Shown piece after piece: positions 17,719 through 27,109 of a stretch of DNA of 64,000 nucleotides. The notes under the pieces were generated by a model, which searched no databases, was not told the DNA's origin, and saw nothing but the letters and a program-made list of their open reading frames with translations. Position numbers and translations under genes: made by a program. Position 1 is the first letter of the stretch; every line of letters begins with the position of its first letter. Source of the DNA: Pseudomonas fluorescens. GTDB taxonomy: Bacteria > Pseudomonadota > Gammaproteobacteria > Pseudomonadales > Pseudomonadaceae. The stretch is from assembly GCF_002837185.1 (NCBI RefSeq), contig NZ_KZ477987.1, forward strand, positions 124,001-188,000, given 5' to 3'.

Positions 17719-18188
17719 GTGTCCAGGCTGCCCTTTTGCTGGATGCCGGTGGCATTGAAGGTACCGTTGACGGTGGTGGTGAATTCTTTCTGGCTCTGGA
17801 ACGTCGCCACGCCCGTGCCTTGCGCTTTAGGGCAACTGAAGCGGAATTTCCACTGGTTGCCGGTCTTGTCGGTCACTTGCTGTTTGCAGCCCGATTGAGG
17901 GTCGGTCAGGGGGATGGAATCGGAAGCGACCTGGGCCGGCGTCAGGCACACCTGCACGCCTTTACCGGCCATGGTAATACCTTGTTTTTCCAGCATGGCG
18001 CGTTGTTCGGGGGTCATCTGTTGCTTGAGCTGACCGAGGATCAGCGACAGGTCCGGCAGGTCCTGGTTATCGACTTTCATATTGCTGGTGGTCAATTCCC
18101 ACAAGCCCGGCGCCAACATCTGCGCCTGCGCCGCCACCGGCAGCGACAAACCAACAACCATGGACAAACACAGCAGACGAGCATTCAT
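17667..18188 (-). CDS. DUF3617 periplasmic protein
   Basis: 173 residues from ATG 18186-18188 with AGGAGT upstream. Signal peptide ends at AAQAQ. Mature part begins APGLWELTTSNMKV, the DUF3617 opening, and has three Cys residues typical of the family (VCLTPAQ, SGCKQQ, RFSCPKAQ). DUF3617 proteins are common in Pseudomonas envelopes; function is unknown. Its 3' end lies over the junction with the dihydroorotase remnant. Confidence 0.8.
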   Translation of the reverse strand: MNARLLCLSMVVGLSLPVAAQAQMLAPGLWELTTSNMKVDNQDLPDLSLILGQLKQQMTPEQRAMLEKQGITMAGKGVQVCLTPAQVASDSIPLTDPQSGCKQQVTDKTGNQWKFRFSCPKAQGTGVATFQSQKEFTTTVNGTFNATGIQQKGSLDTHAQWLGNDCGTVKPRA

Positions 18189-18318
18189 CGGGTAACTCCT
18201 GGGCAATGGTGGGCGTTAGACGCCGCAAAGGCGCCAGTGTTGCACGGCAAATAAAATAGCGACATTCACTGTCGAACATGGTCTGTTACGCACTGGACTG
18301 CCCGGAGTGATGTCGTTC

Positions 18319-19758
18319 ATGGATTTTTTTGGCCCGCACCTGCTCGCCTACTTCATTGCCACGCTGCATTTTTTCGGGAGCCTCGCCGCCATCCATGCCG
18401 TACTGACCGTCAGGACCGCCCAAGGCTCGATCGCCTGGGCGCTGTCGCTGATGTTCATGCCCTATCTCACGCTGATTCCCTACCTGATTTTCGGGCGCAG
18501 CACGTTCGATGCCTACATCCAGGCACGTCGCCAGGCCAACCAGGAAATGCACAGGGCAATCGCCGAACTGAACTGGCGCCCCTGGGTAGAAGAAGCGCTG
18601 GCCGCACGCAACTCCAGCGCTTATGCCTCCTTGCGCGCCATGCCCAAATTGGGCCGCATGCCCTGCCTGGCCAATAACCAAGTGCAGTTGCTGGTTAATG
18701 GTGACGCCACCTTCAGCGCAATCTTCGAAGCCATCGGCAACGCGAAAACCGCCGTACTGTTCCAGTTCTTCATCATTCATGACGATGACCTCGGCCGCCA
18801 ACTGCACCGGTTACTCACGGCAAAAGCGGCCGAAGGCGTGGACATCTATGTGCTCTACGACCGCATCGGCAGCCATGCCCTGCCCCATCGCTACGTGCAA
18901 TCGCTGCGTGACGCCGGGGTGAAGGTCAAGGCCTTCGCCACCCGCAGCGGCTGGCTGAACCGCTTCCAGGTCAACTTTCGCAACCACCGTAAAATCGTGG
19001 TGGTGGACGGCATTACCGGGTTTGTCGGCGGGCACAATGTGGGCGATGAATACCTGGGCAAAAAGCTGCCGTTGTCACCGTGGCGCGACACCCACGTGCA
19101 GGTCACCGGCCCGGTGGTGGCGTGCTTGCAGGAGTCGTTCGCCGAGGACTGGTTCTGGGCCGCGCGGGCATTGCCGCCCCTGATCCTGCCGGACGCTTAT
19201 CCGGAAGACGGCGTGCTCTGCCAATTGCTCGCCAGCGGGCCGGCGGACCCGTATGAAACCTGCTCGCTGTTTTTCGTCGAGGCCATTCACGCCGCAACCC
19301 AACGCGTGTGGATCACCAGCCCGTATTTCATCCCCGACGAGGCCGTGTTCGCTGCCCTGCGCCTGGCCGTCCTGCGCGGCGTGGACGTGCGCGTGCTGCT
19401 GCCCTCGCGACCCGACCACCGCATCGTGTACGCCGCCTCCAGCCTCTATGCCATCGAAGCGGTACGCGCTGGCGTGCGGGTGTTTCGCTACACCCCGGGG
19501 TTCCTGCATCAAAAGGTGGTATTGGTGGACAGCGAAATCAGCGCCATCGGCAGCGCGAACATGGACAACCGTTCGTTCCGGCTGAATTTCGAAGTGATGT
19601 TATTGACGGTCGACGAAGCCTTCGCCAAAGAGGTGGAGCGGATGCTGTTGGACGACTTCGCCCTGGCCCATGAAGTCAGCCAGGAAGAAAGCCGCGAAAC
19701 CCGACGCCTGCAACAGCTGGGCATGCGCGTGGCGCGCTTGATTTCACCCATCCTTTAA
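18319..19758 (+). CDS. cls: Cardiolipin synthase, phospholipase D type
   Basis: 479 residues from ATG 18319 ([12 protein letters not shown]); ATG 18310 and GTG 18307 are also in frame, but CCGGAG at 18302-18307 is too close to them. Joins two phosphatidylglycerols to make cardiolipin and glycerol at the inner membrane. Two N-terminal helices, then two HKD motifs: [10 protein letters not shown] near residue 222 and [20 protein letters not shown] near residue 398. A core gene; the REP doublet follows three bases after the stop. Confidence 0.92.
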   Translation: MDFFGPHLLAYFIATLHFFGSLAAIHAVLTVRTAQGSIAWALSLMFMPYLTLIPYLIFGRSTFDAYIQARRQANQEMHRAIAELNWRPWVEEALAARNSSAYASLRAMPKLGRMPCLANNQVQLLVNGDATFSAIFEAIGNAKTAVLFQFFIIHDDDLGRQLHRLLTAKAAEGVDIYVLYDRIGSHALPHRYVQSLRDAGVKVKAFATRSGWLNRFQVNFRNHRKIVVVDGITGFVGGHNVGDEYLGKKLPLSPWRDTHVQVTGPVVACLQESFAEDWFWAARALPPLILPDAYPEDGVLCQLLASGPADPYETCSLFFVEAIHAATQRVWITSPYFIPDEAVFAALRLAVLRGVDVRVLLPSRPDHRIVYAASSLYAIEAVRAGVRVFRYTPGFLHQKVVLVDSEISAIGSANMDNRSFRLNFEVMLLTVDEAFAKEVERMLLDDFALAHEVSQEESRETRRLQQLGMRVARLISPIL

Positions 19759-19760
19759 AA

Positions 19761-19849
19761 TGTGGGAGGGGGCTTGCCCCCGATTACGGTGTGTCAGCCA
19801 CAAGTTGGGTTACTGATACACCGCTATCGGGGGCAAGCCCCCTCCCACA
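19761..19849. repeat. REP pair, GTGGGAGGGGGCTTGCCCCC type
   Basis: Arms TGTGGGAGGGGGCTTGCC and GGCAAGCCCCCTCCCACA in inverted orientation between the convergent cls and cfa genes. Confidence 0.9.
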
Positions 19850-19867
19850 GTTTGATCTTCAGTGTTC

Positions 19868-21052
19868 TTAGCGGTAGATATCTTCCCGCGTCCACGGCAG
19901 TTCATGGCTGCCATCGGCATGGGGTTTCACCGCCAGGATCTGGTGCAGGTTGATCCAGCCCCGCGCAAACGCATAAGCGCAACCGGCCAGGTACAGGCGC
20001 CAGATACGCAAAGCGTGCTCCGGCACGCTCTTCGCCGCCGCTTCGAGGTTGTCCTCCAGGCGCTCGCTCCAATGGTCCAGCGTGCGGGCGTAGTGCAGGC
20101 GCAGACTTTCGACATCCACCACTTCCAGCCCGACTTCGCTGATGTCGGCCGTCATCATCGCCAGGTGCGGCAGCTCACCATTGGGGAAGACATAGCGCTC
20201 GATAAACTCCCCGGCGCCACGGCCCACGGGACGACCGTCGGTATGCTTGGCGGTAATACCATGGTTCATCACCAGGCCGCCTTCGCGCACGGCGCCGTGC
20301 AGAATCCGGCAGTATTGCGCCAGGTTGGCGTGGCCGACATGTTCAAACATGCCCACGCTCACCACCTTGTCGAAACGGCCATCCTGCGGCAGGTCGCGAT
20401 AGTCGAGCAACTGCAGGTCGACCTGCTCTTCAAGGCCTTCGGCTCTGACCCGCTCCCTGGCCAGGGCCAGTTGTTCCTTGCTCAAGGTAATCCCGAACAC
20501 GTTGACCCCGAATTCCCGCGCCGCAAACCGCGCAAGCCCGCCCCATCCGCATCCCACATCGAGCAGGTATTCACCCGGCTGCAAGCGCAATTTGCGGCAC
20601 AGGTGGCGAAATTTGTCTTGCTGAGCCTGGTCGATGGACTCGCTGCCGGTTTCAAAATAACCGCAGGAATACGCCATGTCCTGGTCCAGCCATAACTGGT
20701 AGAACTCGTTGGACAGGTCGTAATGATAGGAAATGGCCGCCGCGTCGGTTGCCTTGTCGTGGATCGAGCGCACCGGACGAGGTCCGTCGTCGTCTTCGAT
20801 CAAGGCGTGACTCAATTCGTCACATACCCTGATCACCTCGGCAATGGAGCCCTCAAGGTCCAGCTTGCCCTCGACGAAGGCTTCGCCCAGTGAATCGAGC
20901 GTGGGATGGGTCAGCTGTGTGACAACCGTAGGGTCCTTCACCACAATGGTCACACTGGGCTCCGGGCCCAGGTTGAATTCATGGCCGTCCCAGAGTCGCA
21001 GACGCAGCGGTAGCTGAAGATTCTGTAAGGCCGGTGGAAGTTGCGCGAGCAT
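19868..21052 (-). CDS. cfa: Cyclopropane-fatty-acyl-phospholipid synthase
   Basis: 394 residues. Adds a methylene from SAM across the double bond of unsaturated phospholipid chains, hardening the membrane in stationary phase. SAM motif DVGCGWGGLARFAAREF near residue 166, followed by GITLSKEQLALARER; CFA-specific segment HYDLSNEFYQLWLDQDMAYSC, and GYFETG upstream; FIERYVFPNGELP and YARTLDHW in the C-terminal half. Full length. The N-terminal 100 residues are the usual variable domain. Confidence 0.93.
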   Translation of the reverse strand: MLAQLPPALQNLQLPLRLRLWDGHEFNLGPEPSVTIVVKDPTVVTQLTHPTLDSLGEAFVEGKLDLEGSIAEVIRVCDELSHALIEDDDGPRPVRSIHDKATDAAAISYHYDLSNEFYQLWLDQDMAYSCGYFETGSESIDQAQQDKFRHLCRKLRLQPGEYLLDVGCGWGGLARFAAREFGVNVFGITLSKEQLALARERVRAEGLEEQVDLQLLDYRDLPQDGRFDKVVSVGMFEHVGHANLAQYCRILHGAVREGGLVMNHGITAKHTDGRPVGRGAGEFIERYVFPNGELPHLAMMTADISEVGLEVVDVESLRLHYARTLDHWSERLEDNLEAAAKSVPEHALRIWRLYLAGCAYAFARGWINLHQILAVKPHADGSHELPWTREDIYR

Positions 21053-21139
21053 GAGTAGTCCCCCCCTTGTTTCAGACGTCTGGAGTGAGGGTAGACCATG
21101 CCAAATAAAGTAGGAAGCTATCGATTAAATAACTGCCTG

Positions 21140-21928
21140 CTATGAAGCCCGACGTTCGAGCAACCCTTCCTGGATCCACTGTTTCAACCACGTGGCCGCT
21201 TGCAGTGGCGCACCCTCTCCATAAGTGACTGCCAACTCGATGCACAGTTCTGAAAAGTTCCAGCCGGTGGTCGCCATGCCTGCCAGGGCACGGGCCTCAT
21301 CCGGTTCCAGGCTGCGGTACTGACACAGGTTGCGGTGACGCCACACCAGGCACACCTGGGCCACGTCCAGCGCCTGGCTGCCGGGAAAGTCCGATTCATC
21401 CTTGTTGGCCCGCCAGATCGCCACCGTATTGAAACGGCACAGCACGTGTTGCACTGTAGGCGCCAGCGATACGCGCAGTTGCGGCCAGTGCTCAGGAGCC
21501 AGGTGCGCCATGTGATCGAGGTTCAGCGGCTCGCCCGCAGGCGCGTCGAATGCCAGGGTGAACGCCCATTCCAACTGCGCCAGTTCAGCCAGGGGGATAC
21601 TGTGTTCGGCCACCAGATGCTCAAGAATAAACACTGCAAAGCGCTCACCCAGCCAACGCAGGCTGTAATGGTCCGACGGGTAGCGCCGAACATACGCCTG
21701 GCTCAATGCGGCAAACTCTTCATCACCCAGCCAGTAGCGGATGGCGGCGAAGTCGTGGCGTAACACGTCCTGTAAGCGCGACAGGTAAGCGTTTTGATAA
21801 ATCGCCAGGCCCGTGTCTACATCCAGCGTCGGGCCGCCAAGCAGGGTGGAAAAAAATCCACTGGCGGCGGTGGACGTTTCAGACAACAGATGCGCCTCGA
21901 AGGCCAGCTGCCAATCGATCAGGCGCAT
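21140..21928 (-). CDS. bufC: BufC/HvfC-type partner protein (DUF2063)
   Basis: 262 residues. N-terminal DUF2063 helical domain (GLAIYQNAYLSRLQDVLRHDFAAIRYWLGDEEF) and a C-terminal variable half. In multinuclear non-heme iron oxidase (MNIO) RiPP systems this protein delivers the precursor peptide to the DUF692 enzyme. It overlaps the upstream DUF692 gene by 10 bases, so the pair is translationally coupled. Confidence 0.85.
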   Translation of the reverse strand: MRLIDWQLAFEAHLLSETSTAASGFFSTLLGGPTLDVDTGLAIYQNAYLSRLQDVLRHDFAAIRYWLGDEEFAALSQAYVRRYPSDHYSLRWLGERFAVFILEHLVAEHSIPLAELAQLEWAFTLAFDAPAGEPLNLDHMAHLAPEHWPQLRVSLAPTVQHVLCRFNTVAIWRANKDESDFPGSQALDVAQVCLVWRHRNLCQYRSLEPDEARALAGMATTGWNFSELCIELAVTYGEGAPLQAATWLKQWIQEGLLERRAS

Positions 21929-22764
21929 AGCGCCCCCCTGGCCAAAGCGGTGGCCCCCAGTTCCCGGGCCTTGCTCAATTCAGCCAGCAACGCCTCGAAT
22001 GGCGGAAAATGATCGTCGCGTTCCAGCAGCGTCGACACCGGCCCCAGATGTTCCAGGGTGCGCTGATAGAGCGCCCACACCGGGTCGCACACCGGATGAT
22101 CATGGGTATCGACCACGTAGTCGCCGTAATCCACATGCCCCGCCAGATGCAGCTGGCGAATGCTCTCAGGCGGCAGGTTGCGAATGAATTCCCAGGCATC
22201 GAACCCGTGGTTGCGCGAGCTGACGTACACATTGTTCACGTCGAGCAGCAGTTGGCATCCCGTCAGGTGTGTCAACGCATTGAGAAATTGCCACTCGGTG
22301 AATTCATCCGCCTTGGAGCGTAGGTAACTGGAGACGTTTTCCAGCACCAACGGGCGTTGCAACACGTCTTGCACCTGACGCACGCGACTGGCCACGTGGT
22401 ACAGGCTTTCCTCGGTGTAAGGCAGGGGCAGCAAGTCATGCAACTGGTGTGCGCTGCCGCGGCTCCAGCACAGGTGATCGGAAATCCACGCCGGCTGGAT
22501 GCGCGCGGCAAGCTGCTGGATGTGCTTGAGGTAATCGGTATCGATGGCATGGGGACCGCCGATCGACAGGGAAACACCGTGCATCACCAGGGGATAGCGT
22601 TCGGCTATCGCGTCCAGGTAGTACAAGGCCTTGCCGCCCTGCACCAGATAGTTCTCGGAGATCACTTCGAACCAATCCACCGCAGGGGATTGGGCAAGGA
22701 TCTGTTCATAGTATTCGTTGCGTAAACCCAGGCCGTAGCCCAGGAAAGGGAAAGAACTGGCCAT
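21919..22764 (-). CDS. bufB: DUF692 MNIO enzyme (BufB-type)
   Basis: 281 residues; second of two adjacent ATGs, six bases after AGGAG. TIM-barrel multinuclear iron oxidase that modifies cysteines of a small precursor. Family residues are visible: FEVISENYL, HGVSLSIGG, SDHLCW, LENVSSY, LLDVNNVYVSS, LHLAGH and DTHDHPV, which supply the His/Asp/Glu iron ligands. Lies between the precursor gene and bufC. Products of this family have been reported to bind copper; that is family knowledge, not visible here. Confidence 0.9.
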   Translation of the reverse strand: MASSFPFLGYGLGLRNEYYEQILAQSPAVDWFEVISENYLVQGGKALYYLDAIAERYPLVMHGVSLSIGGPHAIDTDYLKHIQQLAARIQPAWISDHLCWSRGSAHQLHDLLPLPYTEESLYHVASRVRQVQDVLQRPLVLENVSSYLRSKADEFTEWQFLNALTHLTGCQLLLDVNNVYVSSRNHGFDAWEFIRNLPPESIRQLHLAGHVDYGDYVVDTHDHPVCDPVWALYQRTLEHLGPVSTLLERDDHFPPFEALLAELSKARELGATALARGALCA

Positions 22765-22825
22765 CATGCGCTCCTGGACAGTGTCCGCAGCGGCGCAATT
22801 GCCGCTGCGGCAGCACTCGCGTCGG

Positions 22826-23077
22826 TTACTCGCCGACTTTGCCGCCAGCCTTGGCGCACTCAGCCTTGGTCATGGATTTGAAACCATGGCCCTTGCACAC
22901 CGCCTGGCCCTTGCAGGCGTTTTCGGCGGTCTTGCAATCGTTCATGCCTTTGCAGGCGTTGACACCGTAGCAATGAACCGGAGCGTCGGCGGCCTGTACC
23001 TGGGTGGCGACGCCGGCAAACAGGGAAGCGGCAGCGATAGCCAGGGCAGCACCGGAAACGGCTTTCTTGATGTTCAT
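22826..23077 (-). CDS. bufA: Bufferin-type RiPP precursor (BufA, DUF2282)
   Basis: 83 residues from ATG 23075-23077. Signal peptide (1-29, TQVQA) for export, then a Cys-rich core with the DUF2282 spacing [23 protein letters not shown] and VCKGHGF..., six Cys plus a final Cys in [12 protein letters not shown] enzymes convert Cys in such cores to oxazolone- or thiooxazole-type groups that hold copper. First gene of the operon bufA-bufB-bufC. The upstream space (23078-23193) must carry its promoter. Confidence 0.9.
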   Translation of the reverse strand: MNIKKAVSGAALAIAAASLFAGVATQVQAADAPVHCYGVNACKGMNDCKTAENACKGQAVCKGHGFKSMTKAECAKAGGKVGE

Positions 23078-23193
23078 TGTGTAGTCCTCATAGATCGATA
23101 GTGGGGTCGGTCTGAACGGGTTGCCCAGTCTCGACACACCACTAGAGTGAGGCGCCCTTTTAGCGTTACAGCGTGTACAAAAGTTTCTGAAAG

Positions 23194-25080
23194 TTATTCG
23201 TCAAGCTTCAACAGCGGCTCGTGAAAGCGCAGCAAGCGCCCGGCGTTACCGAGTACCAGCAAGGTGCTGAGGTTGTGCAACACCGCGGCAATCATGGCCC
23301 CGGCGGCGCCCAGCCAGCCGAAGGCGGCGAACACCACGATGGCCAGCGTCCAGCCCAGGCCAATGATCACGTTGACCTGCAAGGTGTGCCGACACTGCCG
23401 GCTCAAGCGCACGCACGTGCCCAGGCGGCGCAGGTCGCTGCCGATCAGCACCACGTCGGCCGAGGCCAGCGCGATATCGGCACCGCCCGCGCCCATCGCC
23501 ACGCCGACCACGCCGGCTTTCAGCGCGAGAGAGTCGTTGATCCCATCCCCCACCACCATCGGCCGGAAACCGCTGCCGATCTCCCCCAGCACACGGTTGA
23601 GTTTGTCTTCCGGTAATGCCTGGGCCTGGACCTCACCGATGCCCACACTCACGGCCAGGCTGTCGGCCACGCTCTGGCGGTCGCCGGTGAGCAGCAGTTG
23701 GCGACCCAGCCCCAGGTCGCGCAGCTCTTGCAGGGCCTGGCGCGCCTCCGGTTTGACGCTATCGGCCAGCAGCAGCCAGGCCAGGAATTGCCCGTTCAGG
23801 GCCAGCCCGGCAATCGGGCCGTCGTGCTCAGGCACCGAGGTGGTGACGATATTCAGTTGCTCGAACAGTTCGGGACGGCCCAACGCCGCTTCGCCCTGTT
23901 CCGTGTGCGCAACCACGCCGAGCCCCTGGCGCTCGCGTATATCGCTCAGCGCCAGCAGTTGTTCCTGCGTCGCCAACCCCGCCAGCGCACGGCTGACCGG
24001 ATGGCTGCTGGCCGAACCGAGGCTGGCCGCCAGGTTGAGCAGTGCCTGGCGATCGGTCGAAGCGGTCTGGATGGACTGCAGACGCAAGGTACCGAAGGTC
24101 AGGGTGCCGGTCTTGTCGACGACCAGCGAGGTGAGGTCCGCCAGTTCTTCCAGAAACGCCGAACTGCGAATCAGGATGCCATGGCGTGCGGCGACCGCGA
24201 TCCCGGCAATCGCGGTGGCCGGCGCTGACAAAACCAATGCACACGGACACGCCGCCACCAGCACGGCAAGCATCGCCTGAGCATCGTGGGTGACAAACCA
24301 GGTGACCGCCGCCAGCAACAGCACCAGCACCATATAGCTGCCGGCATAGCGCTCCAGCAACCGCGTGATCGGCGGCTTGGCACGCTCGGCGTTCTGCATC
24401 AGCGCAATGACCTTGCCCAGCGTCGACTCATTACCCGTGCGCGTCACTTCAAGGCGCAGCAGGCCGTCCAGGTTGATCGCCCCGCCAAACACCTGTACGC
24501 CCACACTGGCCTCCAGGGGCACCGACTCACCGGTAATCGGCGCGGTGTCCAGGCTGGCCTGGCCCGACAGCACCACGCCGTCGGCCGGCACGCGGTCGCC
24601 GGCGCGCACTTCGACTACATCACCGGTGTTCAGCGTGGCGTTATCCACTTCCACAATGCTGCCGTCAGCCTGCACCCGACGCGCATGGCTGCGGGTGAGC
24701 CTACCCAGCGCATGGATCGCTTCCTGGGAACCGATCACGCTGCGCTCTTCGAGTACATGCCCGAAAATCATGATGATCGGCAGCAGGGCAGCGGTCAGCA
24801 GATCGCCCGTGGCCCAGGCGCCCATCATCGCCAGCGCGATCAATTGGTCGGTGATGCCATGCAGGCTCGGGTAGCGCAGGCTGTACCAGGCCGAACGCAT
24901 GACCGGCACGGCCACCAGCAGCGAGGCAACACCGAGCAGCAGCTGGCTGACCCCGCTCTGGTCCGCCGCCAGCCAGCGCCATACCAGGCCCAGCAGGAGT
25001 AAACCCAGGGCCAGCATGGCCAGGGTCAATTGCCGGGCGGCGCTGCGCTGTTCGGCGGTGGTCAGCATGGGTGCGCTCAT
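23194..25080 (-). CDS. P1B-type heavy-metal-translocating ATPase
   Basis: 628 residues. Pumps a transition metal out of the cytoplasm. Signs: TGES actuator motif, ACPCAL in the metal-binding helix, DKTGTLTFG with phosphorylated Asp, HP motif in [16 protein letters not shown] hinge. It has no N-terminal CxxC or His-rich metal domain. The last helix reads [16 protein letters not shown], lacking the Asp of ZntA-type Zn/Cd pumps and the YN/MxxSS set of Cu pumps, so metal choice is uncertain. Start overlaps the HflC-like stop (ATGA): one operon with three SPFH proteins. Confidence 0.88.
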   Translation of the reverse strand: MSAPMLTTAEQRSAARQLTLAMLALGLLLLGLVWRWLAADQSGVSQLLLGVASLLVAVPVMRSAWYSLRYPSLHGITDQLIALAMMGAWATGDLLTAALLPIIMIFGHVLEERSVIGSQEAIHALGRLTRSHARRVQADGSIVEVDNATLNTGDVVEVRAGDRVPADGVVLSGQASLDTAPITGESVPLEASVGVQVFGGAINLDGLLRLEVTRTGNESTLGKVIALMQNAERAKPPITRLLERYAGSYMVLVLLLAAVTWFVTHDAQAMLAVLVAACPCALVLSAPATAIAGIAVAARHGILIRSSAFLEELADLTSLVVDKTGTLTFGTLRLQSIQTASTDRQALLNLAASLGSASSHPVSRALAGLATQEQLLALSDIRERQGLGVVAHTEQGEAALGRPELFEQLNIVTTSVPEHDGPIAGLALNGQFLAWLLLADSVKPEARQALQELRDLGLGRQLLLTGDRQSVADSLAVSVGIGEVQAQALPEDKLNRVLGEIGSGFRPMVVGDGINDSLALKAGVVGVAMGAGGADIALASADVVLIGSDLRRLGTCVRLSRQCRHTLQVNVIIGLGWTLAIVVFAAFGWLGAAGAMIAAVLHNLSTLLVLGNAGRLLRFHEPLLKLDE

Positions 25081-26111
25081 TGCTCGGCTCCCTGGATGAT
25101 CAAACGGGCGTCGTCTTTGGGATCGACCGTGGTCACCGAGCCGGCCTGGCCGAGAATCTTCGGCAGGCGCTCACGGTACAGGCGCAGCAACAAGCCCGGG
25201 TCTTTTACTTGCGCCAGGCTGGCGACGGTGGCGGTCTGCGCCTGGGCACTGGCCAGACGCTCACTGGCCTGGGCATGGGCGACCTGCACTTGGCGGTCAG
25301 CCTCCTGGTTGGCGGTTTGGGTGAGCTTTTGCGCATCGGTCCGCGCGTTGGCCACCGCTTTGTCGGCTTGCTGGCTGGCGGTGAGGACCGCGTTGAACGC
25401 GTTCACGGCCGGGCCCGGCAGGCTCGATTGCACATCGACCCGTGTCACTTCGATACCCAACCCCAAGCCGCTGGCGGTCAACTGCGCCAGGCGCTGATTG
25501 ATGCCCTGTACCAGGTCACCGCGCAGCCGTTCGCGGCGCTCGGCGGCGCCGTTGTCAGTGCCGATCAATTCAGGGCGCGCCACTAAAATAGTGTCCAGGT
25601 CCCGCGCCGCCGCCAGGGCAACGGCGCTGCGCGTTACCAGGCGGTCCAGCGCGGGCAGCACATGCTCGCCCTGCATTACAAAGGCATAGGGTTCGGTGAC
25701 CTTGTAGAAGGCTCGCACATCCAGTTGTACGATCCCGGCATCACCGGTCAGCAGATAGCCGGAGCCGGCCAGCGTATCGCTCAAGGGTGTGGCGAAACTG
25801 GCCACGCGGTCCGCCTGCACCGCCGCCTCCGAACGCAACAGGTTCTCCACCCGACGCTCGATCACCCGGTCCGCCGCCGGCAGCAACACCACCTGCTCGA
25901 ACGGTGGCGGCCATGCCAGCAGCAGCCCGGCGTTCTGAATGCGGTCGAGGGCGCCGAAGTGCAGCACCATGGCGCGGTTCTGCGGGTCGATCTGGCGCAC
26001 ATTGGAAAACGCCCAGGCCAACGCCGCCAATACGGTGACTGCGTACAGCGCCAGGAACGTCAGGCGCCCGGCCTGGATCCAGGGGCTGTCCGGGCTGTCA
26101 CGCTCACTCAT
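25077..26111 (-). CDS. SPFH/band-7 membrane protein, HflC-like
   Basis: 344 residues. One N-terminal membrane helix (LTFLALYAVTVLAALAWAF), SPFH domain (about 45-235), then a long Ala/Gln-rich coiled coil (about 235-300: ASQQADKAVANARTDAQKL) that drives oligomer rings. HflC normally caps the FtsH protease, but here the gene is coupled by ATGA overlaps to an HflK-like gene and to a P1B ATPase, so it likely forms a membrane microdomain around the metal pump. Confidence 0.85.
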   Translation of the reverse strand: MSERDSPDSPWIQAGRLTFLALYAVTVLAALAWAFSNVRQIDPQNRAMVLHFGALDRIQNAGLLLAWPPPFEQVVLLPAADRVIERRVENLLRSEAAVQADRVASFATPLSDTLAGSGYLLTGDAGIVQLDVRAFYKVTEPYAFVMQGEHVLPALDRLVTRSAVALAAARDLDTILVARPELIGTDNGAAERRERLRGDLVQGINQRLAQLTASGLGLGIEVTRVDVQSSLPGPAVNAFNAVLTASQQADKAVANARTDAQKLTQTANQEADRQVQVAHAQASERLASAQAQTATVASLAQVKDPGLLLRLYRERLPKILGQAGSVTTVDPKDDARLIIQGAEQ

Positions 26112-27097
26112 GGCTGAACATCCTTCGGTCCATCCACCAGCGCACGGAACGGGGCGGCATCGGTACGCAGAATGATCCTGGTACTTGGCGTCACCACCGT
26201 ACCCAGGGTATCCAGCGAGCGCAGCAGGTTGTACAACTGCGGATTAGCCGCGTAGGCACGCCCGTAGATCTGCGCCGCCTCGACCCTCGATTGCGCTTCG
26301 ATATCAGCGGCCTTGACCGTGGCCTCGGCTTGCACGATCCGCGCATCACGCTCGGCTGCCGAGCGGATCTGCGCCGCCTCGCGCTTGCCCACGGCGGCGC
26401 GCTCGGTGGCGATGGTTTCACGTTCGGCGCGCATGCGGTCGACCGTGGCGGTGAGGGTCACCGAGGGCAAGGTCAGCCGTTCGATGCCGACCTGGGCCAC
26501 GCGTACGCCATAGGTGGCGAGCAATTGTTGATCGATCTGCCGGCGCAGTTGGGCTTCGAACTCGGCGATGCGCACTTGGCTGGCGTCGGTGTTGATCAGG
26601 CTGGACAGGTCAAAACTGGCCGCCGTGGTCTCCAGCGCCGAGCCGACGAAGGTACGGATCTGGCGCGCTGCTTCGTCCGGCTGATTCTGCACCGCACGCA
26701 TGAAGCGCTGCACGTTGTCGGTATCGCCCTGCACCTGCCACGCCACGTAGGCTTGCACGATGATGCGCAGGCCATCGCGGGTGCCCACATCCTGCAACCC
26801 GCTGGAGGTGGTGCGCAGGCGCAGGTCCACCGGAATCGCCGCTTCAAACGGCGCCGGCCAGCGCCAGCCCAGGCCCGGCTCCAGCAGCACCCGCACCGGG
26901 TTGCCGAACCGGGTAATCACCGTGGCCTCGCCGGAACGCACCTGCACCAGGCTCGCCGCCGCGATGGCGAACAGCACCAGCACTGCCGCCCAGGCCATGC
27001 GCCGCCAGGGAAAAGGCCCGGCCGCCTGTTCATCGCCGTGATGGTGATGGTGGTGATGGCCGTGATGATGACCGTGATCGTGAGAATGAGCGCTCAA
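26108..27097 (-). CDS. SPFH/band-7 membrane protein, HflK-like, with His-rich N-terminus
   Basis: 329 residues. The first 21 residues hold a dense His run (SHDHGHHHGHHHHHHHGD), an obvious metal-binding tail on the cytoplasmic side, then one membrane helix (AWAAVLVLFAIAAASLVQV), an SPFH domain, and a coiled-coil tail (AVGKREAAQIRSAAERDARI). The His tail together with the metal ATPase gene downstream suggests metal capture or sensing for the pump; this is inference. Spaced 12 bases from the upstream HflK paralogue. Confidence 0.85.
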   Translation of the reverse strand: MSAHSHDHGHHHGHHHHHHHGDEQAAGPFPWRRMAWAAVLVLFAIAAASLVQVRSGEATVITRFGNPVRVLLEPGLGWRWPAPFEAAIPVDLRLRTTSSGLQDVGTRDGLRIIVQAYVAWQVQGDTDNVQRFMRAVQNQPDEAARQIRTFVGSALETTAASFDLSSLINTDASQVRIAEFEAQLRRQIDQQLLATYGVRVAQVGIERLTLPSVTLTATVDRMRAERETIATERAAVGKREAAQIRSAAERDARIVQAEATVKAADIEAQSRVEAAQIYGRAYAANPQLYNLLRSLDTLGTVVTPSTRIILRTDAAPFRALVDGPKDVQP

Positions 27098-27109
27098 CAG
27101 ACAGACTCC